A stretch of 64,000 bases of DNA from Chryseobacterium sp. Tr-659 (GTDB lineage: Bacteria > Bacteroidota > Bacteroidia > Flavobacteriales > Weeksellaceae): NCBI RefSeq assembly GCF_011752975.1, contig NZ_VWWP01000006.1, positions 62,001-126,000 of the forward strand, written 5' to 3'. Position 1 is the stretch's first letter. Each line of letters opens with the position of its first letter. The translations under genes and the position numbers were made by a program. Below are positions 26,570 to 37,758 of the stretch, in pieces. The notes below the pieces were generated by a model, which worked only from the letters and a program-made list of their open reading frames with translations, searched no databases and was not told the DNA's origin.

Positions 26570-27440
26570 CAGACTTTTTTACTGCCTGTTGTTCCTTTCG
26601 GGGCTGGTGCTCGGACAGAGAAAAATTTCCCTTACCCATTTCTCTCAAAATAAAATAATGGTAGTGGCTCACCGGGCAGATTGGAGGGAAGCCCCCGAAA
26701 ATTCTGTAATGGCAGTAAGAAAAGCAATGGAGATTGGGGTGAATATGGTTGAAATAGACCTTGCCCTCACTAAAGACAGCATACTCGTTTTAATGCATGA
26801 TGCAACAATTGACAGAACAACAACCGGGAAAGGGAAGCCTTCGGATTATACACTTGAAGAACTTAAAAAGCTAAACCTTCGTGATGGATTGGGAGTTCCT
26901 ACTCAAATGAAAGTTCCTACTCTCGAAGAGATTCTGGATCTTACAAAAGGGAAAATCTTTGTTAATCTCGATAAAGCATTCGATTACTTTAATATTGTTT
27001 ATCCGATCCTGAAAAAGAGAGAGCAGCTGGATGAAATACTATTCAAAGGTACTGCGCCCTATGAAGAGTTCGATAGAAAATATGGAAAGATCAAAAATGA
27101 AATCCACTATATGCCCATTGTGAGACTCAATAAGAATGAAGGCTGGTCTAAAATCAATGATTATCTGGAAAAAGGAAAAGTTTACGGGTTTGAGCTGACA
27201 CTTGGCCCCGATGAAAGCCATCTGATCAATTTCATGGAGCTCAGAAAAAAAGGAGCAAGGATATGGGTGAATTCACTTTGGCCTCAGCAAAGTGCCGGTC
27301 ATTATGATGATCTCGTTCTTGATGATCCGGAAGCTTATGAATGGTATGTTAAAAATAATATCAATATCATTCAGACAGATCGGCCAAAAGAGTTGATCCG
27401 TTTTCTGAAAAAGAAAAATCTTTATTCTGAGGTAAAATAA
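26559..27440 (+). CDS. Second secreted glycerophosphodiester phosphodiesterase
   Basis: A 293-residue paralogue of the preceding enzyme, with a signal peptide (about 1-20) and the same motifs: HRADW (Gly after HR replaced by Ala), PENS, VEIDLALTKDSILVLMHD and the C-terminal IIQTDRP. Both proteins share a WVNSLWPQ/WINALWPE segment followed by GH, suggesting gene duplication and then divergence, perhaps to split different head groups. It overlaps the upstream gene by 11 bases and is the last gene of the SusCD operon. Confidence 0.9.
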   Translation: MKINRLFYCLLFLSGLVLGQRKISLTHFSQNKIMVVAHRADWREAPENSVMAVRKAMEIGVNMVEIDLALTKDSILVLMHDATIDRTTTGKGKPSDYTLEELKKLNLRDGLGVPTQMKVPTLEEILDLTKGKIFVNLDKAFDYFNIVYPILKKREQLDEILFKGTAPYEEFDRKYGKIKNEIHYMPIVRLNKNEGWSKINDYLEKGKVYGFELTLGPDESHLINFMELRKKGARIWVNSLWPQQSAGHYDDLVLDDPEAYEWYVKNNINIIQTDRPKELIRFLKKKNLYSEVK

Positions 27441-27469
27441 GCTTTTTCATTTATTTTAAATACTTCGAG

Positions 27470-27530
27470 AAGAGGGGGTCTCCTGGATTTGACATTGCAA
27501 ACATAGGAGACACCTCTTTTTTTATTTTTT
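27470..27530 (+). terminator. Terminator of the SusCD-GDPD operon
   Basis: A 14-bp stem with one bulge (27470-27484 with 27505-27518 approximately) and a loop of about 20 bases, ending in a seven-T run. The T run overlaps the last codons of the converging minus-strand gene (stop at 27522). Confidence 0.75.
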
Positions 27531-28388
27531 AATGAATTTTAGTAAAACCAAGCTTCCCTGCTGGTCTTTTAGCCTTAAAAAGTAATTTCCTGAAGTAAGA
27601 TGATGAATAGAAATTTCTTTCATAAACTGATCCTTTACAACAATTTTTCCACTGGCGTCTATAATTTCAAACGTCTGGAAATTTTGGTCGGTATTTACTT
27701 TTAAAACATCGGAAACAGGATTAGGATAAACTTTGACCAAAACACTGTTGTTTTTTGGCAGTGTTTCATGAGTTGCTAAAAACAAGCATGATGGTGGAGT
27801 TGTTATTGCTCCGTCCGTAAAATCATAATAAATAGTACTTCCCATCGGAATCAGATTCGTACTGATGGTTGCAGGAATATTCTCAAAAAGAGTACAGTTG
27901 TTAAAACGTACATTGGCGCTTTCAAAATTTCGGGTAGTCTTATACCATGATTCGCATCCTGCAGGCTGCATGATAACTCCCGGCCAGAATGTATCTATTG
28001 CAAACCCGTCAATTGAATTGGGATTCACCATATCGACCATTACACAGCCTCCGTTAGTCCATGTAGATGGAATCTTAAAATAAATAGTAGCTTCAGGAAT
28101 ACTCCCTGTATAATACTTTTTACTGATTACAGCTGAGGAATTTCCCTGTCCGTTCACAAGAAATGCCTTAATTTCTTTATTCTGATCAATAGGAATCTGT
28201 ATATTGTTGATTGCCGAACTCGAACTCAGTGTTGGAGTGCTTCCGTCAGTAGTATAATAAATGGTTCCGTTTCCTGAAATAGTAGCCTGGTAAGGATTAT
28301 TATAATGAGTGGCAACAGGTATGATTGTTAGCTGGGAGAAAAAAAATGATGACACAAAAAATGAAGAAAAAAGTACAAGTTTTTTCAT
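27522..28388 (-). CDS. T9SS cargo protein with carbohydrate-binding-like domains
   Basis: A 288-residue secreted protein. A signal peptide (about 1-18) is followed by a chitobiase/hexosaminidase C-terminal-type beta domain (IYYTTDGSTPTLSSSS, about 45-60) and a segment resembling starch-binding CBM26 modules (TIYFKIPSTW near 101, FWPGVIMQPAG near 138). The last 75 residues are a type A T9SS sorting domain (KVYPNPVSDVLKV to the C-terminal lysines), so it is exported through the type IX system and anchored or released at the cell surface. No catalytic domain is present; binding of a glucan-like polymer is inferred. Confidence 0.85.
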   Translation of the reverse strand: MKKLVLFSSFFVSSFFFSQLTIIPVATHYNNPYQATISGNGTIYYTTDGSTPTLSSSSAINNIQIPIDQNKEIKAFLVNGQGNSSAVISKKYYTGSIPEATIYFKIPSTWTNGGCVMVDMVNPNSIDGFAIDTFWPGVIMQPAGCESWYKTTRNFESANVRFNNCTLFENIPATISTNLIPMGSTIYYDFTDGAITTPPSCLFLATHETLPKNNSVLVKVYPNPVSDVLKVNTDQNFQTFEIIDASGKIVVKDQFMKEISIHHLTSGNYFLRLKDQQGSLVLLKFIKK

Positions 28389-28510
28389 GTAAAATGGATA
28401 TTAGTTAGTTTTTTATAAAATTAATAAAATTTCCCTGCAAATAAATGACTTATTTTTTAATTTTAGAAAACTTAAATGTTAATTCTTTCGTCCATTTTTA
28501 TTTTAAATAT

Positions 28511-28518
28511 TAACTTTG
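28511..28518 (+). promoter_or_regulatory. -7 element of the S9 peptidase gene
   Basis: TAACTTTG matches TAnnTTTG and lies 78 bases before the start codon. No clear -33 element is seen. Confidence 0.45.
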
Positions 28519-28596
28519 GCAATCTTTGAATTTAACAAAAAGGCTGTATGAAATGAACAGAATTCCGTACATCCGTTAAAAAATGAATATCAATAT

Positions 28597-30591
28597 ATGA
28601 AACTTAAGTACAGTCTGCTGGCTTTGGCAGCTCCGCTTTTAATGAATGCACAACAAGTAATGACGCCTGAAATTCTTTGGACTTTGAAAAAAGTTGGAGT
28701 ACAGGCAGTTTCGCCGGATCAGGCTTCCCTTATCTATAAAGTAGGACAGGTTGATCTGAAAACAGAGAAAACAAAAAATGAGAACTATTTTCTGAATGTT
28801 CTTAATAATCAGTCTTCCAAAATTGATTTCGGTAAAAAAGCCCTTATTCAATGGGATAAAAACGGAATTTATGCTCAGGAAGGTGATAAAATCTATCTTT
28901 CTAAAGATGCCGGAAAAACCTGGACAGAATTCTATACTATTGGGGAAGCTGATAATATTGTAATTTCTCCGGACGGGAAAAAAATTGCTTTCAGTAAGCA
29001 GGTGTTGGTAGAAAAGGTAATGGGGAAAGATAAATTCAATGATACTCCTAAAACGACTGCTCAGGTATATACCGATCTGAACCACAGACACTGGGATTAT
29101 TTCAACGAAGGAAAATACAACCATGTATTTGTAGTGAATACTTCTGATAAAGCAGAATCTGCAAAAGATCTGCTGGAAGGAAAAACATGGGACTCGCCTC
29201 AGAGGCCTTTCGGAGGTGCTGAAGACTTTATCTGGAGTCCGGATTCTGCACAGCTTTTATATGTTACGAAGCCTAAAAGCGGTAAAGAATATGCAACAAG
29301 TACCAATACGGATATTTTTGCCTATGATTTAGCATCAGGAACTACAAAAAACCTTACAGAGTCCAATAAAGGATATGATGTTAACCCTAAATTCAGCCCG
29401 GACGGAAAATCCTTGGTTTGGCAGAGTATGGCCAGAGACGGATATGAGGCCGATAAAAATGATGTGAAAATCATGGACTGGAAAACCGGTAAGACGACTA
29501 ATCTTACAGCAGGTTGGGATGAAAGCGTTTCCGGAGATGTACTTTGGGGAGCAGATTCAAAAACAATCTACTTTACAGCCGCATTCAGAGGAACAAAACA
29601 GCTTTTCTCTCTGGATTCAAAATCAGCGAAAGTACAGCAGATTACCAAAGGAGATTTTGATGTAAACGAAATCTTTACAGATAATAAAACTTCACTTTTA
29701 GTAGGACGAACAGACGTAAATCATGCCACGGAATTGTTCTCTGTAAACGTTAAAAACGGAGAGATGAAGCAGGTAACTGAAGCGAACAAAGATGCTTATG
29801 CTAAGTTAGCTCAGGGGAAATCTGAACTTAAAATGGTTAAAACTTCTGACGGTAAAGAAATGGGCGTATGGTTCCACTATCCGCCAAACTTTGACCCGAA
29901 TAAAAAATACCCTACTTTGGTTTACTGCCAGGGAGGTCCACAATCAGCATTAACACAGTACTTCAGTGTAAGATGGAACTTTGCATTAATGACCGCCAAC
30001 GGTTATATTGTTGTGGCTCCAAACAGAAGAGGTATGCCGGGCTGGGGAACAAAATGGAATGAAGAAATTTCAAGAGACTGGGGAGGACAGCCAATGAGAG
30101 ATTATCTGGCTGCAACCGATTATGCAAAAACATTGACTTACGTAGATGGTGAAAGAGTGGCTGCAGTAGGAGCAAGTTATGGAGGATACAGCGTATTTAT
30201 GCTGGCTGGAATTCACGATAACAGATTCAAAACATTCATTGCGCATGATGGATTGTTCGATATGAAATCATGGTATCTTACTACCGAAGAACTTTGGTTT
30301 GCCAACTGGGATATCGGTTCTCCATGGGAAAAACCGCAGCCGAAAGCTTATACGGAATTTAACCCAAGCAACTTTGTGGAAAAATGGAATAAACCTATTA
30401 TGATCGTTCAGGGAGGAATAGACTTCCGTGTACCTTACGAGCAAGGCCAGGAAGCGTTCCAGGCTGCAAAATTAAGAGGTTTAAAATCCAAACTGGTCTA
30501 TTTCCCGAATGAAAATCACTGGGTACTTCATCCGCAAAACGGACTGGTATGGCAGAGAGAATTCTTTGACTGGCTGAAGGAAACTTTATAA
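28597..30591 (+). CDS. S9-family serine peptidase (DPP IV/acylaminoacyl-peptidase-like)
   Basis: A 664-residue exported peptidase that releases di- or tripeptides or acylated residues from peptides. After a signal peptide (about 1-18) come beta-propeller WD40-like repeats (about 120-400, with FSPDGKSLVWQS) and a C-terminal alpha/beta hydrolase domain. The triad is visible: Ser527 in GASYGGYS, Asp609 in GGIDFRVPYEQ and His641 in NENHWVLHP. The length fits the S9 family, which in Bacteroidetes often serves dipeptide production for energy. The gene is monocistronic between a TAnnTTTG promoter and a terminator. Confidence 0.93.
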   Translation: MKLKYSLLALAAPLLMNAQQVMTPEILWTLKKVGVQAVSPDQASLIYKVGQVDLKTEKTKNENYFLNVLNNQSSKIDFGKKALIQWDKNGIYAQEGDKIYLSKDAGKTWTEFYTIGEADNIVISPDGKKIAFSKQVLVEKVMGKDKFNDTPKTTAQVYTDLNHRHWDYFNEGKYNHVFVVNTSDKAESAKDLLEGKTWDSPQRPFGGAEDFIWSPDSAQLLYVTKPKSGKEYATSTNTDIFAYDLASGTTKNLTESNKGYDVNPKFSPDGKSLVWQSMARDGYEADKNDVKIMDWKTGKTTNLTAGWDESVSGDVLWGADSKTIYFTAAFRGTKQLFSLDSKSAKVQQITKGDFDVNEIFTDNKTSLLVGRTDVNHATELFSVNVKNGEMKQVTEANKDAYAKLAQGKSELKMVKTSDGKEMGVWFHYPPNFDPNKKYPTLVYCQGGPQSALTQYFSVRWNFALMTANGYIVVAPNRRGMPGWGTKWNEEISRDWGGQPMRDYLAATDYAKTLTYVDGERVAAVGASYGGYSVFMLAGIHDNRFKTFIAHDGLFDMKSWYLTTEELWFANWDIGSPWEKPQPKAYTEFNPSNFVEKWNKPIMIVQGGIDFRVPYEQGQEAFQAAKLRGLKSKLVYFPNENHWVLHPQNGLVWQREFFDWLKETL

Positions 30592-30618
30592 GATCAATAA
30601 AAATAATTATCAATAGAA

Positions 30619-30641
30619 GCGGGCTTTAGCCCGCTTTTTTA
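30619..30641 (+). terminator. Terminator of the S9 peptidase gene
   Basis: A perfect 8-bp stem (30619-30626 with 30629-30636) is followed by a T run. The nominal loop is 2 bases, so the end of the stem must open. Confidence 0.8.
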
Positions 30642-30766
30642 ATGGTTAAAACGACCCATGGCTTTAGCCAAAATCTGAATAAGGAATATGACTTTCAATC
30701 TGCATAATCAGTATAATCTGCGGGAAATAAAAATCAGGAAGAAGAATGAGCCTTAGCCAAAATTTA

Positions 30767-30774
30767 TATATTTG
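30767..30774 (+). promoter_or_regulatory. -7 element directly abutting the glycosylase start codon
   Basis: TATATTTG is a perfect TAnnTTTG and ends only 3 bases before ATG at 30778. Transcription would begin at or near the A of the start codon, implying a leaderless mRNA. Confidence 0.6.
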
Positions 30775-30777
30775 ACT

Positions 30778-31269
30778 ATGCAAAACCGTATTTCTTCATT
30801 TCCACCACTTATTGATGCTCAATCTGAAATAATCATTTTAGGTTCCATTCCGGGAGTAAAATCATTAGAGAAAAAACAGTATTATGCACATCCTCAAAAC
30901 AAATTCTGGAAAATTATCTATGAATTACTGAATGAAGAGTTTACTGAAGATTATATTCAAAGAATTGAAACTATAAAAAGAAATCATATTGCCCTTTGGG
31001 ATGTCATTGATTCCTGTGAAAGAAAAGGAAGCCTGGATTCGGAGATCAGAAATGAAGAAGCGAATCAGATTGCAGAACTACTGGAAGAACATCCCAATGT
31101 GAAAGCTATTTTCTGTAATGGCGGTAAGTCCTACAAAAACTTACAGAAACTGTTGGGAAAGAACTACAGACTTCCCATCATTTTATTGCCTTCAACAAGT
31201 CCGCTTCACACCGTTTCTTTTGATAAAAAGCTGGAAGAATGGAAGAAAATTCTGGAGTTTTTGGTTTAG
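30778..31269 (+). CDS. Hypoxanthine/uracil-type DNA glycosylase
   Basis: A 163-residue DNA repair enzyme of the uracil-DNA glycosylase superfamily, closest to the DNA-deoxyinosine glycosylase group that removes hypoxanthine. Motif 1 is LGSIPGVKSLEKKQYYAHPQNKFWKI (given in parts, about residues 22-47), and the second motif is LPSTSPLH near 138-145. The C-terminal KLEEWKKIL is common. ATG 30778 was chosen because it follows a promoter element at leaderless distance; upstream TTG at 30772 would lie inside that element. Uracil activity cannot be excluded. Confidence 0.88.
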   Translation: MQNRISSFPPLIDAQSEIIILGSIPGVKSLEKKQYYAHPQNKFWKIIYELLNEEFTEDYIQRIETIKRNHIALWDVIDSCERKGSLDSEIRNEEANQIAELLEEHPNVKAIFCNGGKSYKNLQKLLGKNYRLPIILLPSTSPLHTVSFDKKLEEWKKILEFLV

Positions 31270-31393
31270 AGTGAGTTTAAAAGCAGGAAGGTTTGAGTTG
31301 TAAAAGCATAGATTCCTACGGAATGACAAACAGAATGCTTTATCTCTCTGTATACTGTATCACTCCGCAGAAGCATAATTTAATTTATTATTC

Positions 31394-32439
31394 TTAAACA
31401 CTCAGACACTCAAGCCCACCCGCTCCCAAATACGCTCTCAATCCTTTCAACAGCTCCAGTTGGTTTTTCGTTCGGTCTAAATTATGCTCAGGATATTTCG
31501 TTGAATAATAAGTACTTCCATTCAGATAATCGGTTAAAAAACGAAGCTCCTGAATATAAATAGCGACTTGTGCAGCATAATCAAGACTATCACACTCTTC
31601 TGGTGTCAACTTTTCCTGTAAATAGAATAAGAATCCTTTTTTTACGGCTTTATACATTTCAGGATTAAAATTGTTTCTTGCCTTACCATCATCCTCATTT
31701 GTTGTGTTGGTATAGGACTGGATCATCGTTCCAAAATCATATAAAATAGTAGAAATCATTATGGTATCCAGGTCAATTACTGCCAGCGGATGGTACTGCT
31801 GATCGAATAAGATATTGCTGATTTTTACATCTGCATGAATGATTCTTTTAGGGATGTGATTGCTTTTCTCCATTTCGATCCATTGATCAGGTAAAGAAAG
31901 AAACCGGTTGGTGATCTCTATTTCAGCCTTTGCATTTTCTTTTAAATGGGGGGCTGCATCTCTGAGTGCGTTTTTATAATCTTCAATCCTTTTCTCAAAG
32001 TTGAGGAAATTAGGAAGAGGATCTTCAATAGCAGGAAGTTTTTCAGTGTTTATCGTGGCAAGAAAATAGCTGAAGGTTTTAGCGGCTTCAAAAGCCGTCT
32101 GTAAAGATGGAGCGGTAAGAAAGGTAACGCTGTTTTCTACAAAACTTAACAAGCGCCAAGGCTGGCCATCTGTATCTTTTACCAGAAGGTTATTGGTAAG
32201 AGAAGGAATAGGTTCTATAATTTGAAATTGATAATTATTCGACCTGAGAAGATCATTAATGAGTAAATGATTATTGATGATAACCTCCGGTTCTTTAAAA
32301 ACATGATTGTTGATTTTTTGGAGGATAAACTTCCTGCCCTGACTTTTATCTTCCAGAAGGTAAGTGGTATTGATCAACCCGTCATTAATTGGAGTGAGAT
32401 CATAATAATCTGTATCAATAAACTGAATAACAATGTCTT

Positions 32440-32449
<10 letters not shown>
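31394..32449 (-). CDS. APH-fold sugar kinase, NahK-like
   Basis: A 351-residue kinase of the aminoglycoside phosphotransferase fold. The catalytic loop is HADVKISNILFD (about residues 205-216) and the metal-binding motif is VIDLDTIM, which resembles N-acetylhexosamine 1-kinase (NahK) more than antibiotic kinases. It is the last gene of a three-gene operon and overlaps the nucleotidyltransferase gene by 10 bases. Phosphorylation of GlcNAc/GalNAc at C1, to feed the nucleotidyltransferase, is the likely job; another hexose is possible. No resistance role is suggested. Confidence 0.85.
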
Positions 32450-34741
<2,292 letters not shown>

Positions 34742-34915
34742 CTATTTTTTTCTTAAATATATTAAAACTTTTGTAAATCACCGTTGAGGGGGAACAGATA
34801 ATAGAATGTTGAGTAAAATGATGTAACAATTTGAAGGAATCAGAGTATGGAAGTAAAAAAGATTAACCTTTTTACTCTTTAACTCCTTTTATCTTTTTGC
34901 TATTTGTGAAAAAAA

Positions 34916-36451
34916 TTATTGATTGATCCAGGCTTTTCTTAAAGCTAATTGTTTTGAATCCGGATTAGGCAAAAGAGTTATCTTCCTGGTGGTTTCATCA
35001 TAGTTGAAGCCAGCTTTTTCCAGGTATTCTTTCAAGGGAATAGGTTGGCTGCCTTCCACAAAATCTTTGAAAAATACACGTATTTCAGGATAAGTCATTT
35101 TTGTAATTTCATCAAAAAGATCATCATCATTAAAGGAGTTGCCTTCTCCGTATTTTTTCATAAGCATCTGCATCAGGTCCTGAGTTCCCATTTTTCCGTT
35201 AGAGAGTTCCCTTAGTCTTATATCAAGACATGCACCAATTAATGCCCCTTTCTGATAGAAATTCATATACTGATCCTGTCTTTCCATGGAGTTTTTGCTC
35301 ATTTCAGTCAAGGATAGCTTATTGTCAAATTCTTTCATGCCCTGTATTTTTTCTTCCAGACTTTTTTCAAAATCTTCCAAGCTGATCATTTTTTGTTTTA
35401 TGGGCATGTGTATGGTAGCATATTCTGTCATACCCTCATATAGCCACAAATGTTTGGACATGACGGGGTTGAGAAAATCATAATGCTGAATTTCCCCTGA
35501 ATGGATATTGAGAGGCGTAACAATATGGAAAAACTCATGAGAAGCCACTCTGTTTAAAGCATTCGGGAGAAACTTCATACTTCCTGAACGGTACAGGCAC
35601 ACTGTAGAATGTGAATGTTCCAAGCCATCTCCCAGATAACCATTCTCGTTGGAAGACTCATAATAGATCAGAAAAGCATATTTATTTACGGGCAATCTTC
35701 CCCCCAGATAAGCCTGCTGATTTTTCAGAATATTTTCTATTTCACGAGCAATTGTTTTTGAATAATGCCGCTCTTTATTGTTGTAGAATGATACAAGCAC
35801 TTCGGTGTGGCCTATTTTCAGCCATGTGGTATCAGGAACGCAGTACAAAACAGGGGAGTCTACCAATTGCCGGTAATCTTTAGCCCAGACTATATCGGTA
35901 TTTTTATTTTTCTGTTGATAATCTAAAGCAGAAGAAGCATAAAAATCCTTATTTTTCGTAATGTTAATCTGATAGGGAAAATCTTTCATTTCTTCAAAAT
36001 ACCCCACCAAAGAATTATAATTGATCACAAAAACGCTGTCTTTTTTAAACATCGTACCTGGAGACTTGGCTTCCTGAGTGTTCTTATCCAGAGAATCCCA
36101 TCCATCAGCTACCTGATAAGATATCTTCTTTACATTCTTAAGGTCATGAACCAGCCAGCTGTTTGTATCCAGACGTTCAGTTATGATTTTTTTCCCGTTT
36201 TTATCTGTGGCTGTGAAGTTCGAAACGTATTGTCCAAAATTCATAGCCTGATAAAATCCGGGAACCAGTTTGGGAATAATAAACTTACCCTGTTTAAAAT
36301 TATTCTTTGGAGGAGAAAAAGAAACCCGGACTTCATCATTGGATATGTGAAGCAGATCTATATTGTATTCGTAATTTTTCTTTGTTCTTTGAGCAATCAT
36401 AATATTGGGAAATATAATGATCACGAAAAATAGCTTTATAAGGGTATTCAT
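34916..36451 (-). CDS. M61-family metallopeptidase lacking the PDZ domain
   Basis: A 511-residue exported zinc peptidase of the glycyl-aminopeptidase family M61. A signal peptide ends near residue 20, the N-terminal beta domain follows, and the zinc motif HEFFH is at His305-His309 with the third ligand in LYEGMTEY about 40 residues later. Family members usually continue with a PDZ domain, reaching 570-620 residues; here the chain stops soon after the helical domain. The stop is in a clean frame, so this is either a natural short form or an old truncation. It is transcribed alone, away from the AIM24 gene side. Confidence 0.85.
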   Translation of the reverse strand: MNTLIKLFFVIIIFPNIMIAQRTKKNYEYNIDLLHISNDEVRVSFSPPKNNFKQGKFIIPKLVPGFYQAMNFGQYVSNFTATDKNGKKIITERLDTNSWLVHDLKNVKKISYQVADGWDSLDKNTQEAKSPGTMFKKDSVFVINYNSLVGYFEEMKDFPYQINITKNKDFYASSALDYQQKNKNTDIVWAKDYRQLVDSPVLYCVPDTTWLKIGHTEVLVSFYNNKERHYSKTIAREIENILKNQQAYLGGRLPVNKYAFLIYYESSNENGYLGDGLEHSHSTVCLYRSGSMKFLPNALNRVASHEFFHIVTPLNIHSGEIQHYDFLNPVMSKHLWLYEGMTEYATIHMPIKQKMISLEDFEKSLEEKIQGMKEFDNKLSLTEMSKNSMERQDQYMNFYQKGALIGACLDIRLRELSNGKMGTQDLMQMLMKKYGEGNSFNDDDLFDEITKMTYPEIRVFFKDFVEGSQPIPLKEYLEKAGFNYDETTRKITLLPNPDSKQLALRKAWINQ

Positions 36452-36501
36452 AGGCTGGATATTTATTACGAAAATTCTAAATCACTTCTAAGGTGTATAT
36501 T

Positions 36502-37194
36502 CTATTTTTCCATATAGTATACCTCTTCGTAAGGTTGAATCAGCACCCATCCGTGTCCTGAAAACTTCATCTGGAATTCCTCACCGCTTCCTCTTCCGAT
36601 CAGACTTTTAAAAGAGACATTGGTTTTCAGTTCAGGGCTTAAGTTTCCGGACCATGCAACTGTTGCATTAGGATCTGTGAATACAGGCGTATCCGGAGTT
36701 ACCACTAAAGTCAGCGGGTCTCCATGAGTTGTAATCGCAATATGTCCCGTTCCGGAAAGCTTCACCTGGAAAAGACCGCCAGACATCATTCCTGCGATGC
36801 TTTTTAACATGGTAATATCACTCTTTACACTTTGTTCGTGGGCAAGAACATCATTTCCGTTAACACAGACTGATTCATTATTCAGATAAAGAATACGCAC
36901 CTTTTTCCCGGAATCTGCTACATATAATTTTCCTGTTCCTTCCGCTTTCATCAGTTTACTTCCTTCTCCGCTGATGGCTTTCTTAAGAAGGTTTCCAATT
37001 CCGCCGGACAGCATTCCCTGCCTTTCAAAATTGATATTACCCACGTAGCTTACCATGCTTCCTCTTTTTGTCCATACAGTCTGATTATTCAGATTGATTT
37101 CCAGAAGGTGCTTCGTTTCCAGCTCAAAATAATCTCTCTGTTGCGGGTTTTCTTTTGTTTCGTTGATAAATGCTTCTATTGAATATTTACTCAT
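36502..37194 (-). CDS. AIM24 family protein
   Basis: A 230-residue cytoplasmic protein of the AIM24/TIGR00266 family, a beta-sandwich distantly related to tubby and scramblase folds, with no settled bacterial function. Family features include VWTKRGSMVSYVGNI (about 40-54), GEGSKLMKAEGTGKLYVAD and the C-terminal GSGEEFQMKFSGHGWVLIQP. It has no membrane segments. The frameshifted small gene upstream (37230-37581) is in the same direction 35 bases away and may be co-transcribed. Confidence 0.9.
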   Translation of the reverse strand: MSKYSIEAFINETKENPQQRDYFELETKHLLEINLNNQTVWTKRGSMVSYVGNINFERQGMLSGGIGNLLKKAISGEGSKLMKAEGTGKLYVADSGKKVRILYLNNESVCVNGNDVLAHEQSVKSDITMLKSIAGMMSGGLFQVKLSGTGHIAITTHGDPLTLVVTPDTPVFTDPNATVAWSGNLSPELKTNVSFKSLIGRGSGEEFQMKFSGHGWVLIQPYEEVYYMEK

Positions 37195-37229
37195 GATTAT
37201 AATTTTTTTTAAGTATCGTTTTTAGTATT

Positions 37230-37581
37230 TTATTGTTTTAGTTTGTCGAGCTTATACTCCCTTTTGTTACTTTTGGGATTCAGATCTACAAATTCATACG
37301 CATCAAAATTCAGTTTTTCCCCGTGGTTTGTCAATTCTGATCCCTCTCTGCCCACCCTAATAAGTAGATAATAAAGTACAGGTATGATAATTTCTCCATA
37401 CGATTTTGGAGTCCCAATCAGATAGATCTTCATCATTGGTGTAATAATTTTCAGTTTTTAAGTGAAAATCAAGCCAGACCGATTCGTCCTCATCAATTCG
37501 CCCATACCAGTTGAATGTAACAGTTTTATGATCGTTAGGATACGGATTATGAAGGAAATATATTTTATTTTCGGTTTCCAT
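37230..37581 (-). pseudogene. Frameshifted small hypothetical gene
   Basis: Two overlapping minus-strand frames read as one protein of about 115 residues split by a single frameshift. The first frame ends ...TNDEDLSDWDSK; the second continues SYGEIIIPVLYYL through EKLNFDAYEFVDLNP. Joining them needs one base less in the run of four A on the coding strand (T run 37404-37407). Start ATG 37581 was chosen over TTG 37602. The family is not recognised. A true mutation, a sequencing error or slippage at the homopolymer are all possible. Confidence 0.6.
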
Positions 37582-37670
37582 ATTGAATTTGGATTTCTCC
37601 AAAAATAGTCTTTTTTAAGCCTTGAAAATTCCCGTAAAATCACGGTTTTTAATTTGAATGTAAATAATAC

Positions 37671-37702
37671 TTGACAAAGGGGTATCCAATGTCGTATATT
37701 TG
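37671..37702 (+). promoter_or_regulatory. Promoter of queA
   Basis: TTG (37671-37673), a 21-base spacer and TATATTTG (37695-37702), a perfect TAnnTTTG. The start codon is 56 bases downstream. Confidence 0.7.
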
Positions 37703-37758
37703 CACTCCGAAAATTACACCTTGTAATTCTAAATAATTTTTAAACCGTAATTTAAAAA

